DNA of 64,000 bases, taken from the NCBI GenBank assembly GCA_964035545.1, contig OZ037767.1, positions 6,183,207-6,247,206 of the forward strand. The letters run 5' to 3'. The position numbers and the translations under genes are program-made. The notes beneath the pieces are model-generated. The model worked only from the letters and a program-made list of their open reading frames with translations. It was not told the DNA's origin and did no database searches. Origin of the DNA: Bugula neritina (lineage: Eukaryota; Bryozoa; Gymnolaemata; Cheilostomatida; Bugulidae). Below, one piece after another: positions 46,591 to 59,600 of the stretch. How positions within the stretch are numbered: position 1 is the first letter of the stretch; every line of letters starts with the position of its first letter.

Positions 46591-46980
46591 TGAAACTGAG
46601 TTAAGTCACTATACAATGTTCCCAAGAAGCACTTTTAAATATTGTTTACAGCTACAGATTAAAGTATGAACTAAAATCTAAACTCAAACAAAACGGAAAA
46701 GGAAACATCATGTGGTTTAATCTAAATTTTAATGTTACTGCCAAACAAACATGGATAGAATCTTTTTTGCGATTATCAATAATTAATGTTTCCCACAACC
46801 AAATGAAATATTTGATAGGAAATCAATCCCTAAAACTCAGCCATGTCTGCATGCCTAATATAAAGCATATTATTCATGGCTCAAACCAGCAAAAGCTTAA
46901 AACCCCGGCTAATCTCAACACCAACACTAAAAACAATGAAAGGCAATGCAACTACAAGCAAGTCGAGTGAAAAAACTGAA
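46590..46980 (+). pseudogene. Decayed Penelope-like retroelement fragment
   Basis: The translated stretch after about 46690 contains NIMWFNLNF, FLRL, LKLSHVCMPNIKHIIHGSN and CNYKQVE. This follows the order IIWFNPPF .. FL.L .. VSYSCMPNIK.II..HN .. CNCR that I know from the linker between reverse transcriptase and GIY-YIG nuclease in Penelope-like elements. Frames are broken by stops on both sides, and neither the reverse transcriptase core nor the nuclease was found. The family name is from memory and not verified. Confidence 0.5.
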
Positions 46981-47120
46981 TTAAACATTAATATACCAAT
47001 CAACAGGACAGAGGCATGCTAAGATGAGCATAGAACTTATTAATATTGACTATTTAATCAAATCCATCTCATGTGAAAAAACTTTTGATCCCGTCTTGCT
47101 ATTTATTTTGGGAATCTAAC

Positions 47121-47210
47121 ATGGACACTCACACAGACACAACTAATCTAGAATGTGATGCAATATCTGTAGACACCACTGAAATTACTATCAAAGAAAT
47201 CCCTGAAAAT
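47121..47210 (+). other. Possible small coding exon, 30 codons
   Basis: ATG followed by an acidic, Thr-rich 30-residue stretch (MDTHTDTTNLECDAISVDTT...) ending at a good donor GAAAAT|gtaagt. A possible in-phase partner begins after TGGTACAG at 47407. It may be the 5' end of the transposon gene at 48132-49220, but the chain is incomplete. Confidence 0.3.
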
Positions 47211-48131
47211 GTAAGTATTTGAACATCGATAAGCTGCACATCAATATATGTATACAACTATACGTTGCATCTCTTTTTATCTATTGATTAGTGTAAAAAT
47301 TATCTATAAATCAATTATTGAGTATTTTTGTAAATAGTTAAAGTTTTCTTACTCTAAGTAAATTCTGATGCATTATGAGAAATTCTCAACACTCTGCTGG
47401 TACAGCTGCTGAATGGGACTTCGAAAGAAGCATCTGCCAACATATCCATGATGTTGCTGCCGGTTCCGAAAATTGTCAGGGTTGATGGGCATTTCCACTG
47501 TCTCAACTCATAGGGATAAGATAAACTTTACGAAGCCAAATATAATTTGGTCAGCAGTGGCTGCTTCTCCAGGTTAGGCATATTTATCACAAATTTATAG
47601 AAATAGAGTTATCTGTGTGCATGTAGATTTTTATTGCCCAACTATAAAAAACGCCTTAAATTATGAAAAGCAATAAAACACTTAAAACATTCTTTAGGCT
47701 TTTGTGTATTATGAATAGAGTTGGGGTCTAGGTAAATCTTTTGCCAATACTCTTACACTTGTAAGCGAGAAAAAATCTGTTCTTTACTATAATCTACGGT
47801 CTTGAAAACAGTTTTCTGGCAACAAAAGACCGAGTCAAGATGCTGAGCAAAGCTTGATTAGATTTTCATCATAAGGTAGCAATTAAATGTTTCATAATAC
47901 TTGCAGTTCAAGCTTCTTGTTGAAAAACTTAAAAGGTTCTTTAGTTAATCATTTGCTTTGACTTGCCAAAATATTACTGAGCCTAAATTCTTTAATACAC
48001 AATCAAAATTTCTTCTACTTCACCATTTCAAAAAATAAGACTTTTATAACATTTATAAACGATTAGCAGTTTATCAGCAATCGACTATAATAGTCAAGTT
48101 TCATATACAGAAAGGAGATATTGATGGGTTT

Positions 48132-49427
48132 TTGAATCGGTATCCAACATGCTTTACGACAAAACGGCCAGTAAAGTTCAATGAAATAGGAAAGCGAGTG
48201 GAGAGTAGAAAAAGACTTGTTCACTCTTTTCTTAATAGTGATTCAAAATCTCCACAGCCCAAAGGTAAAAATATAAAAGAAGCATGTAAGTTGAAAAGTA
48301 TGACTCGGTGTGCACTTAAAACTTCTAGTCTATTATAACCGTCTCCTAACTCTAAGTTGCCATTAAAAGTGACTTGAGTGTTACAGATAGGAAACGCTAA
48401 AGGACATTACTAAAATTATATAGAGTAAATTTTCTTTATCACCTGTTACTGACTGTTTATAGAATATATGTTGTAAGTTAGCAGCATCTGGGTGGCTATG
48501 GGGCTGCCAGAAGCAACATTCGTAGTGCTTAGTTTCACAAGAAAGCTGAATGCATTGAAAGGAAAAGTTATCAGGGCAAGGATTCTGCAGCAAAACAAAA
48601 TAATTAAAACAGCAACAAATGCAGAGATTTCCTAATGACTGTTGCAAAGTACAAACTTAGCACAATAACACAAAGGCCGAGAAATAACGCTATCCAATTA
48701 AAGACACCACTGATGAAACAGATCAGAGTCACATTTTTGTCGTGCAATATGCATGGATTATCAAAATAATCTGCCAGCACCAAACATCACTACCAAAGAT
48801 GCGTACTATAAAAGGCAGCTTACAAGCATATCCTTCAATATACATAATTTAGCATCCAATGATGCACATTTCTATGTATACAATGAGACAGTTGGAAGAA
48901 AAGGGGCTAATGATGTTGGTTTTATTCTGGCTCAGTATGTCGTTACATTGAGCTCAGAAGTCACAGTTTTGGAGATATTTTGTGACTCTTGTACAAGGCA
49001 GAACAAAAACTGGACTGTGATCAGATTTTGTCACCATCTGGTTAACGTCAAAAAGCAATTTCAAGAAATAAAACTTATTTTTCCTGTTAGAGGGCATTCC
49101 TATATGGAATGCGACAAAGATTTTGGAGTGGTGAATCAGGCAACTCTAGTGGAGACACCAGATGATGGTGGAATGAAATGCGTCAGTGCAGAAAACGTCT
49201 TTGCCCATTCACCATTGTAAAGATACAGCAGAGTATGTATTTTGATGTCAAAATATCTGGAAGGACTTTATGTGAAAAGTTGCCTATTTCCAGCACGACC
49301 TCAACATGAGTTCTTGTTTCGAAGAGTTAAATTGAATAGGCAGACACTTAAACAGCATGCTCAAAATAGACAACCTCAACACACATCTAACATTAAAAAG
49401 TTTGAAGGAAAATTACTGACTGATTAG
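48132..49427 (+). pseudogene. Transposon-derived protein remnant (DUF7869/transposase-like)
   Basis: The longest open part, 48753-49220 (155 codons), shows MDYQNNLPAPN, AYYKRQLTSISFNIHNL, FYVYNETVGRKGANDV, EIFCDSCTRQNKNW and FPVRGHSYMECDKDFG. This order is characteristic of a repeated protein family in animal genomes whose central domain is probably a DDE/RNase H-like nuclease; SDSCGGQNKN and RGHS.M..D are its usual core, and here the GG of the core is lost. Upstream (48132-48338, Lys/Arg-rich) and downstream (49242-49427) pieces are probably parts of the same element in other frames. Frame breaks imply a dead copy unless introns rescue it. Terminal repeats were not found. Confidence 0.55.
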
Positions 49428-49429
49428 CC

Positions 49430-52400
49430 AGAGTTGAATCTGGACCTAGCCAGCTTGGGTGACGATGTAGCGATAAAAATAAGACATATTATTAGGAAAA
49501 TAAAATAATAACTTCCTAATTTATATTATTTTAAAAGCCATTATTTCTGATGAACCACTGGATTGTCTATAAGAGAAAGCGTGGGTACACAAAAGTTGCC
49601 AAAATAGTCTTAAAATTGTTGTGAAAATAAATAAAATCCTGACATGACTCAATAGCCACCAAATTTATACATGAACGATGAGAGTCCATGGCATATAAAA
49701 TGTTCATAGTACACTTATAGCTTTAAAATAAATTGAAAAAAATTAATGCCAGATAAATGAAGTCAAAGAGCGCAGTTTCAAGTTAGGTGATAAGTACTGG
49801 GGATATACACAGAAGTGATAAATATTAGCAAATTCAATTTAAAAATAGCTGAAAAATGTATTGAAAATAGATTGGTGCTGAAATATCGGTTACCTTAATG
49901 ATGTGAAATTAGCAACAGAAAATATTGGCAAGCCTAACGGTTTTTTGCAAGACCTATTGACTTTAAAAACAACATTAGTTATAAAACAAGTTTTCCATTA
50001 TGGTTACCAATATATATGGTGTTGCTAAAATATTGTAATTTTGATATTGACAGTGGTTTTGCATGTGACTTGGCTCAAATCAAAGGATCAGCCAAATAAA
50101 AATTTGTGCATTTCCTATATTGGGGCTGCATAATGGAATGAACACCTGTTCCCGTTAGATCTGAGCATAAACAGTACATTTCAAAAACCAATGCCATTAA
50201 ATAATAGGAAAGCACGAAGGGCATAGTCTAACATAACTAAACAAAATAGTAGAGAGATGGAAAAAAGTAATAATTAAAAAAAAATTCTTAGCGGCAGATT
50301 GCGAGAACAACTTTAAAAGTTACATACAAAAACAATGGTGAATAGATTGTGGAACTTTTTATGTAATAAACTAAAAAAAAAGATATTAATCAACTACACA
50401 AAATTAAAAAAATTAAGCAGCCTCAATTGGTTAAAATTAGGTTTTGGGAGGACATTGAACTTAGTCACAATGTCTTCTAATGGCCATTGGTAAAAGGTAT
50501 CATGCAGCTGTAACATTGAGAGATAAGAATAACCTCCAATCTCTGCTGTGATTTTTTTTATCTGCCATGTCTTATTTCTTTTGAAGCAGAATGCAAAATC
50601 TTAAAAAATCGAGTGTGAAATGATTGATCAATCAGAAATAAGACCTACTTTACTTGGGTTGGGCACATGAATTCCCAGCCAACACTTTGCAATCACAACA
50701 AATTTATCAAATATTACAGTGCATACATTGATATTCAACGCCTGAAAATACTATAAAGGTTAACCAAAACGAAAGATTAGTTGGACATTACAACGGACAC
50801 TCCATAATAAGTTGAACTTTTTAAATTTATAATAAATTAGCACAAGTATTTTCAAATGCCAAATGTAATGTTTGGGTTTACATTCCAAGCATTGTGTACT
50901 ATTGTGTCACTACCAATTTATATTTTCAACTTATTTGTATTAGCTGCGAAAATTTTAATGCTTCTCAATAATTTTAGCCATTTTTCATAACTAATAAATC
51001 AACTTGAGCAATCTGTCTATTATTGAATGTATTTCTTACAATTTTAAAAAATGGGTGAAAGTAAAACAACAGTGGAGGTAGATTAAAAAGGGGAAGGGGT
51101 AAAGAAAAAGAAAGGAAAGAGAAAAAGGCAGCCTAGGGGACAAGATGACTTGACATTCACGCTAATGAACTTCATTATGATTTATTTGTTTTATGTACAA
51201 CATATAAAATATAAATATCTGATAGGCAAGAAGCCCAACCGTATGACAAGCTACAATTTGCAAAGGGAAGAGCTGAAGAAGATATTTACAGCCCATTACA
51301 GATGGCAAACAAACAATTTAAGCGACATCATACAAGGCGAAACAATTGTCAAAGAGTCCAACTTGAACTCAAAAAGTAACCCAACACTCTTAAAAGCAAT
51401 AGTTGAAGCAGATCTCTCTGAAATCCTACTAAAGACCCAAGTCTCCAAACCTAGGGCTAGTTGTTTATATTAAACAGAGAGATAACAGAGCCTTCAACTA
51501 ATAGATCGAAGATCTCAAGACACTTGGTAGAAAAACAAGCACATTATAAAATAAAATTCCACAATCAAGATGGTACTACAGGGCACAGGCCAGACCAACT
51601 TTAGTAGTAGGCTACTTGATCAAAGGCGTTGTTCAATTTGAACTATTTATTAAAAATAATGTTAGTTTAAATTAAATTTACCAATAGAACAAGAAAATAA
51701 ACAAATAAAATTAAATGTAGCCCGTAATAATCATATTATTATTAATAATAATATACTCCTAGTCGTAGTCCTAGGGCTAGTCTTAGTAATAGTTACTAAC
51801 TTAGTAATAGTATAATTATATTATCATTGCTGATTACTATAACTATAAGATTAACTTTAAGTATAGGGCTTAGACTAACTCTAAGTAATAATTTGTAAGT
51901 AGCAACGCTAAAGGCCAAAGGGAAAATATAAATGACTGATGGTGATAGCGAGTGACTCAGAACATACTCATAGTGATAGAATTAGAGTGAGACTGAGAGT
52001 CTCAGCGTTGTCAAATTGAATTTGAAGTCGAACTTGGTCTTGAAGTTGAACTTTGAGTTTAAGTTTCAGTTAATGTTATTGTATAATTAGAAGTGTTCAT
52101 GACTTAGCAACTCCGGTTCAAAACCAATGTTAATGCTTACTGAAAAATTCGAAGAAGTATTTGGTTCAATGAATGTATTAATTTACAAATAAATAATTGT
52201 TATAATACTAATAGTAATACTATAATAGTAATACTATAACCGTGGTCCACGGGTGACTTTGTCGTAGAATATTCACGGACAGGATTTTCGGTAATAAAAT
52301 CATGAACTTTAACTTATTGATGGAGATAATAATTACGGTACTATTAAGGCTACGTATACAGATACCGTTTTCCTGGGCGATAACCCTGGCAGGTGATTTA

Positions 52401-53600
52401 TAAAAGACGACAACTCGAATTATCGAACAGATGTATTAGTTTCTTTTTTGGCCAGTTTAAATTCACAAAAGATGCACTCTTTGAAAGGTGGTTATGATAG
52501 AATAAAGAGTAGCAAAGTGATTAAATTAACTGATATGTTTTTCTCAAATGCTTCTGGTATACTGTATCAATTTTGGTGGCTGCCTTGTATTTATGTTCTC
52601 CATGTTCTCCATAGACCTCAGCTAGAAATTATGCACACGAAGTTGACCTCATGCTTTTTTACCTGTTGCGTGGGATGCAGTTGTTATTAAATTTATTGTA
52701 GATCATTTTAAAGGAATCATAAAAGTGAGTTTGTTTGCATTTTTAGCAATAACCATTCTTATATTTATGCCCAATGTGTTCGAATATTTGTTTGTTATAG
52801 AAACACATTTATTTTAATTTACCACACTTTTAGTCTATATAGGTTGTTATCTGTAGTATTGTAGGTATTTCATTTATTATATGCCATAATGCACTCTTGA
52901 GAGTTTCAATATTTAATTGTAAGAGTGAAGTATTTGTCAATCAAGATGAGAAATACAAGGAACGACCAGACAACTCATGAGTATGAGCAATCAGGTGAAC
53001 ATCTTTTACAACTTTCAAGACAAGGTTCTGCAAGCTGTTCAGTTATGAAGAATTATCCCTGAGACACTTGATTTATGCAGCGCATTAAAATATAGTCATA
53101 TATATCTTTGTCATCACCTAAAGACTGTTTGAGGGAATTGTTTGCTCAAACAATTTTGTCTAAGGTCTGCTTGTGATACCCAACAACTAGTATGCTGACT
53201 TTTATTGCATGCTAAATTCTTGGCTGCAGCAACACACAGCTTTATTACTGACTTGGCTTTAAATTTGGATGTTAGCACTGTTAATTCACTAGCCCGTTAT
53301 TGAGGTTTTTCAGAATAAACATAATTTATAAATATTATATTAGCTAAAGAGAAAAACGCTGCCTATCAATAGAACAACATTTGTAATAATTTCATGATCA
53401 CAAAGATGTTAGTTTTTAAGGAGTTGTCATCTTTTACAAACAATTTTATTGACAGTTGAGTTATTTTCGGCAACGGTTTCACACAATTATACATTTTGTA
53501 AACTATTTTGTTTACTTAATTTTTGTTTTTAAACTTTTAAAATTTTTAAGTTATTTAATTTAAATTTTAATAAATAATTATTTGGTCGAACGACATTACT
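49430..53600. other. Gene-poor AT-rich stretch
   Basis: I find no supported gene. An open frame at 51150-51473 (107 codons, plus) reads KKPNRMTSYNLQREELKKI in part, preceded by a Lys-rich tract, but has no recognisable fold or splice partners. Another at 52448-52690 is also unrecognised. TAATAGTAATAC-type repeats recur at 51730-51850 and 52195-52245, and Glu/Leu-like GAAGTTGAACTT words at 52010-52075 are low-complexity DNA. Confidence 0.4.
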
Positions 53601-53622
53601 AACGCAAGACTAAACACAAAAT

Positions 53623-53643
53623 ATGGAGCTTGAAAGATTATGA
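53623..53643 (+). promoter_or_regulatory. Upstream ORF overlapping the ZFYVE1 start (ATGA)
   Basis: A six-codon upstream ORF, ATGGAGCTTGAAAGATTATGA, ends in a TGA that shares bases with the main ATG at 53640. This layout would make translation of the main frame depend on leaky scanning or reinitiation. It matters only if the transcript starts upstream of 53623. Confidence 0.5.
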
Positions 53644-56600
53644 GTAAACTCAAAACAAAAGATCGCAAAGGCAAGTTTAGAATTACTCCAAAAGAACATT
53701 CACCCGTGTGTGAAGAACGCATAGCTTGTTCAACTGCTGAAGAACTTGCTTCTGTTTACTGTAAAGATTGTAATACGTTGCAATGCTATCAATGTGAGCA
53801 GGAATTACATAAAGAGGGTGATTATTTTTTTCACGTACGAAGTGAAACTGGAAGTAAAAAGGAAACTGAAACGTTAAATGATCTCACAAAAATAGTTTCT
53901 ACCAGTGAACCAATCAGCAAAAAACCATTCTTAAAAACTGATGCACAATCAAGCGTGCTTCAAAATAAAGTTGCTTTCTTAAAGTCCCCTAAGCCTGGCC
54001 AATTGTCATCACTTCCGCGGGTCAAGCCTAAGTCAGATTCGCAATCACTATCAGTAGGCGTAGCACCTCAAGTTAGAGTTCGTCTCCAGCCCTCTACTGT
54101 ATCTGGAGATACAAATACAGCCACACCGTCGAAAACCAAGACCTATACTCGTACTGATACTGTTCATGGTGATAACACTGTTCACTCGGCTGTTGAAAGT
54201 CAACCCAGACTTGATACTCACACTAAGATTGATAGCAACTATACACACGTTTATGATAATGATAGCTTATCAGAACTTTTTGTAACAGCAAACGGAGTTT
54301 CTGCTTCTTGGACTGGCATTGGTGATAATCAAAATAAAGAAAATGAGGTCCAACTTCTAGCTAAGGTTTGTTCAAAGTGTGGTCCTAGGTGTCTGTGCAG
54401 GAGTGCTTGTGATGAACTGGTGGTAGCCGGTAAAAAAGTAGGTAAATCTCCCAATCCTGACTCTCATCTTGGCATTAGAATTTCCTCCAATCACTATTAT
54501 CCAGAAACTGATCAAGTTGATGCCGGAAAGGAACTTTGTGAGGATCAGATACCCCAGGGACTAAATAGATTCCAGACCTATAAAGAAAATTTTTCATCAA
54601 ATTCAAAATGTCATGATGCAAACTTAATATTTAGCTCGAAAAGTATTGCAACACCAGGCAGTGTAGCTGCTGGTATCAACGAGCAAGATAACGCTAGTGA
54701 CAGTGATTGTGAGAAATTTTATTCACTTGATCTGACTTCTTTGTTAAATTCAGTCGACTCACCAGACACAGCTGCTGCTACTATTCCCAAAAGTAGTAGC
54801 GATTCAACTATGAAGGGGCAACCCAAGACGTCAAAAAGAAGCAAAAAGAAATCAAACTCATCCAACTATACTGATGGTTCAGGATTGTTAGATATTGATA
54901 CTGCTCACCAAACATCGGCAGCAGACGCTGACTCACTTCCTCCTGAATATTTTCAATCTTCAGAATACTCAGACGATGAAATAATTAGTGCACTGTCTCA
55001 TTCACAGACCGCTGTTGTGGACAGTTTGAGCCACGCTCAGCACACTCGTATCCAAGGAGATGCCCCTAAACAAAGCCCCACTGCTTTTCAACAAAATGAA
55101 AATTCATCTCGCAGCTCCTCTGCCAAGCAAAGTTTTCTTTTAATTGATGAATCGGAAACAATTCAGGTAAGCTAATAAACAATATTTGTTATATAATTTT
55201 ATATCTTTTTAAGTTATAAGTTCAACATTGACTGTTTGAAACTCCGCACACATTACTCAAGTATTGATTACAAACTTTGTTAGATCGCCAATACTAATGA
55301 CTTCATTGGACTATTGAATTGCGCTGAGGATGATGTCAAGGTCGTTTCCATATTCGGAAACACTGGTGACGGAAAGTCTTTCACCTTGAATCAAGTATTC
55401 TTTTCTGGACAAGAGGTTAGTCTGCTACCAAGCTTATTCTCTAGCAACTTATATGCCGGATTTTTTAATTTTGTAAAATTGATTGCTGATTTTATTGTAA
55501 ATTGATTTAAGTTTATTTTTCCAATATTTAGTACTACAAGTTGGGGGTATAAGCACTGAAACACTTGAAGCAAACTTCTAGGCTATATTTGCTGAATTCT
55601 CAATAACCGTTTCCACATATAAATGCAATTGTACTCATATCATACATTGCTTGTGTTTGTCATGGGATAGCATAGTACACTTGGTTTGCTTGTGGTGATG
55701 TCTTACTCAATATTTATATGAATGAATACAGGTGTTCAAGACATCGGCTGACCAGGACACCTGCACTGTTGGTGTATGGGCAGCCTATGATCCTAAGATG
55801 AAAGTTATATGTGTGGATACGGAGGGCTTACTAGGCGTCACCAGCAATCAGCACAAAAGAATGAGGCTATTGCTGAAAGTGTTTGCGGTATCTGATGTCA
55901 TAATCTACAGGACCTGCGCCGACAGGCTGCACACGGACCTCTTCAAAGTGAGTGTCAATGATATCTCTAGAGTTAAACTGACCTCTACACAATATGCAAT
56001 AGTTACACTAAGCGTTATTGACTTAGCTTTCCTCTATTGATAGGGAAGATTCACTTATATCTAATATGTGAATAGTATGTTATTTTCACTAACTACTAGT
56101 TTTCAGCTAAAACTACTGCCACTTGTGTTTGTTGCTACTAGTTAGAGTGTAACTAAAGTTGTGTCTTCTATCATCTATATTGCTCATCTCATGGCTATGG
56201 AGGAGTTATCTGTCTTTGTTCAATGTGTTGTACTACAATGTTGAAAAGAAAAGGTTGACTGATACAGGGTATTAGATCGAGTAGCCTACCGAGACTACTA
56301 ACAGTTACAAACTGACTAGTACTTGCTACTAATCATTAGCCTGTGAGAGCAGGGTTCAGCTGCTTGGATAAGGCGTCTCTGGTAGGTGCCAGAATGGAGA
56401 AATTTGACAAAGCAAATAACTTACATTTTCATGAATTTTCAAACTTCGTCCAAACTAATTTTGTTGAAGAACTTCAGCTGTTGAAATTTCCTCGTTGCTG
56501 CACCTGAATGCAAGCCTCTGCAGGTAGGCTGTGAATGTTAGGTGAGGGGGTGTTATTTGGTGAGATTGATATGGTCCAGTGAACCCTCAGTCACAGTAAT

Positions 56601-59600
56601 TAATATATGTTAGCATTATATTTACTCAATAGGACCCGTTGCTTTGGATACAGATAATTTACATGGCTCAACTGTTGAATCTATTTAATTTTCATACCGT
56701 GTATAACTTTATGTTTAAATGATACCTAATGTAACTAATGCTAATTATAGCACTGTGAAGTATTCACGTGAATATAAATTTCATAGCAACCAGGAGTTGA
56801 TGACAATTTGGAATGAGCGTTGTAATAGTTTACATGACTTGTGACTACACAGATAATATTGCTAGCAGTTTTCAAGATGATAATTTACTATGAAGATGAG
56901 CTGCTCAGTCATCTTAATATTTAAACCTGATTTTATTCTAGTCTATAGACTGGTTATTTGCCCTTATCTGGTCACGGAGATTTAACTGATGAGTAGACAC
57001 TTGATATTTTAACTAGTTTTATCTTCTGTAATTTATCTGTTGCCATTTATCACAAGAAATGGTCATTTTAATCTGTCATCTTGTAGTTAACATATGCTCA
57101 TTGCTTAGCATTAGTCCTTGCCAGTAGTTGCATATCACTAGTACATCTGTAAGACCTTTGATATGTCCTTGCTCAACCCTGCTGAATATCACAAATAGAC
57201 TAAATCTTATTATGTGCACACTTCACCAGAATCACTGTTTACTTTGGAGAGGTTACAATGTATTCCAGTGGCTCAACCTTCTCTAACAGCCAACCTTTGA
57301 ATTACAGTTTCTAGGGGATGCTTCAGAGTCTTACAGCAAGCACTTTAGGGAAGAGTTAGAGTCTATTACGCCGCTGTATGGGGTGCGACCCCAGGACCTT
57401 GGCCCTGGTCTGATTGTGTTCCATGAAACTACCAGAACTAACACCCTGGATATGTCAGGTTTGCAGTCTACTTCGTCTTGACAATGCTACAAAATGTAAA
57501 CATGTTTCTCTACGTTAAAGGGCATTCAGTTTTCTTTGAGAATGTTTAGTGAATAATAATAGTACTGAATTAACTGCGTACTGTGAGTATCACTAACATC
57601 TCATGCAGCTGGACTGCCTTAAACAAAAGTTCAATGCCTTTTGCCTATAGTTAATGTGCAGCTCACATCTATGCTCTCTTCAATAATTACTTGTTACAAA
57701 ATTCAACTGATTGTCCTTAGAGAAATTATTGGCTAGCTGCCAAACAATCAATATAACTCGTTTGAATATCTTTTGCCTCTAGCAACACATTAATATCACC
57801 TTTATAGAGCTTGAAATTAAATCCTTTGGTTCGTCTTGATGCTGGATTTAGTAAAATGTAATGAAATTTTAAACTTACACTCTTTATTTGAGCATTGTCT
57901 GCAGCATACGTATGTAACTAGTTACTACACTACACTGTGAATAGTTACACATGTGAATAGCTACATAGTAATAATACGTAATTATACTATTTGTCAACAG
58001 CCACGGGCAAGTCAGCCAATACGATTCTCCAGGAAAGGTCAAAGGCCTTGAAGTGTCAGCTGACCTCCTTTTCGTCTATCAGCTATGTCGGTGTGAAGAC
58101 AACTTCTCCTCCCACTGACTTCAGACCTCTCCAGGACAGGGTTCGGGAGAGAATAGCTGATGTCACAGTTCGATCTCCTCGCTCTCCCGTCATCGTGCTG
58201 GAGATGCTCAAGGTAGGCGTGTCCTTCTGCCAGCAGCACCTCCTTGCTGACACTCTTAGCTGCCTTGAGAACAAATGTATCTCTTGTGTAGGTTAAATGG
58301 TTAGATAACTCCAAAATTTGGATTATAAAAAGAAGCGTGTGCTTTGTTCTGTTCACAAAGTTATTTCAGCATATGCTGTACAGATTAGTGTCTGCAAGGT
58401 GATTTGTTAGTTTTAAATGAAATGGAGTCCTCCAGTATAATATAATCTTTAGATTAACTTCTATTTAATTTCAGCTAGAGGTTACAGTGACATAATACTA
58501 GTAATAATTAGTGCCTGGTATTACTATATTATTATATTAGTAGGGAATAGTGCTTGATATCTTTTACTTCATCTGAGCAAGAAATGTGTTTGTAACTTAT
58601 TCTTTGCTTTGTCCAGTCCTTTAGATAGCATTCAGTTTTCACAATTGCACCATTCCACTAATGCAGTTGCTCTGTATAACCATTGCTGCAGGTTTTCTGT
58701 TGCATATCTGCATATTTCTCTTGTTTTAGAAACTCAACAAGAAGTTTAATGGTGAGATATACAGTCATTCTCCCAACAGCTTTCCCGAAGAATTCTTCAC
58801 TTGCCCCGTGAAGTGTCTGGCCTGCCATGGGAAATGTAACCTGAGCATGAACCACACCTCTGATCACAGCCACTCTGCAAATTGCAGATATGTGCACGTA
58901 TACGACAACAAAGTATACATATGCAAGGTTAGCAAACACAGCTATTTCTCCATTGACTCGTGCAGAATTATCGATGTTTTGCTAACCAAATTATTCCACA
59001 AAATGAAAAATCTCTTGAAGTTGTTAAAAAATTAAATGTTGAATAAGGAACTTCTGTGGTTACAGAAATGCTACCTGAAGGGCAGGAAGATTGTGGTGGT
59101 GCCTAAGACGTGCGCCTCTGATGACAACAGTCTGCTTGGCGTGGCCAAGTACGCCTGGTCAGGGTACATTCTGGAGTGCAAGGAGTGTGGAGTTATATAC
59201 AAGTCTCGGCAACATTGGTATGGGAACAGGGAGCCCACAGCAGCTGAGGTAGGCATACACTACATCTCTTATTTGCATGACACAAGAAATTATTAAGAAG
59301 TTGTCAGCAAATTGGTGTTGGTATTTGATAATTCATATAATGGGAAGGTTATGATTTGTATGAGCTGGTGTATATATCTTTGTATATACATTGACCTGGT
59401 GTATGCATCTCTCTCTGTATATACATTGAGCTGGTGTCTCTCTCTGTATATGCCAAATCTAACATTGTACAGGTGCAAGAGGAGGTGAGACACATCTGGC
59501 CAGGACAAGCTGCCAAACCCGCTGGTACCCACAACGCTGCCAGAAAGCTATTGGACGGTGTCAAGGCAGTTGCAGAGACGGTTGGCGCCTACAGCAGCAA

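Noticed and set aside
51150-51473. 107-codon ORF with an HMG-box-like KKPNRMTSYN motif
   Set aside because: Only a few residues resemble an HMG box, the aromatic core is missing, and there are no splice partners.
58039-58356. Minus-strand ORFs over ZFYVE1 exon 5
   Set aside because: Shadows of the plus-strand coding exon, which matches DFCP1 in phase with its neighbours.
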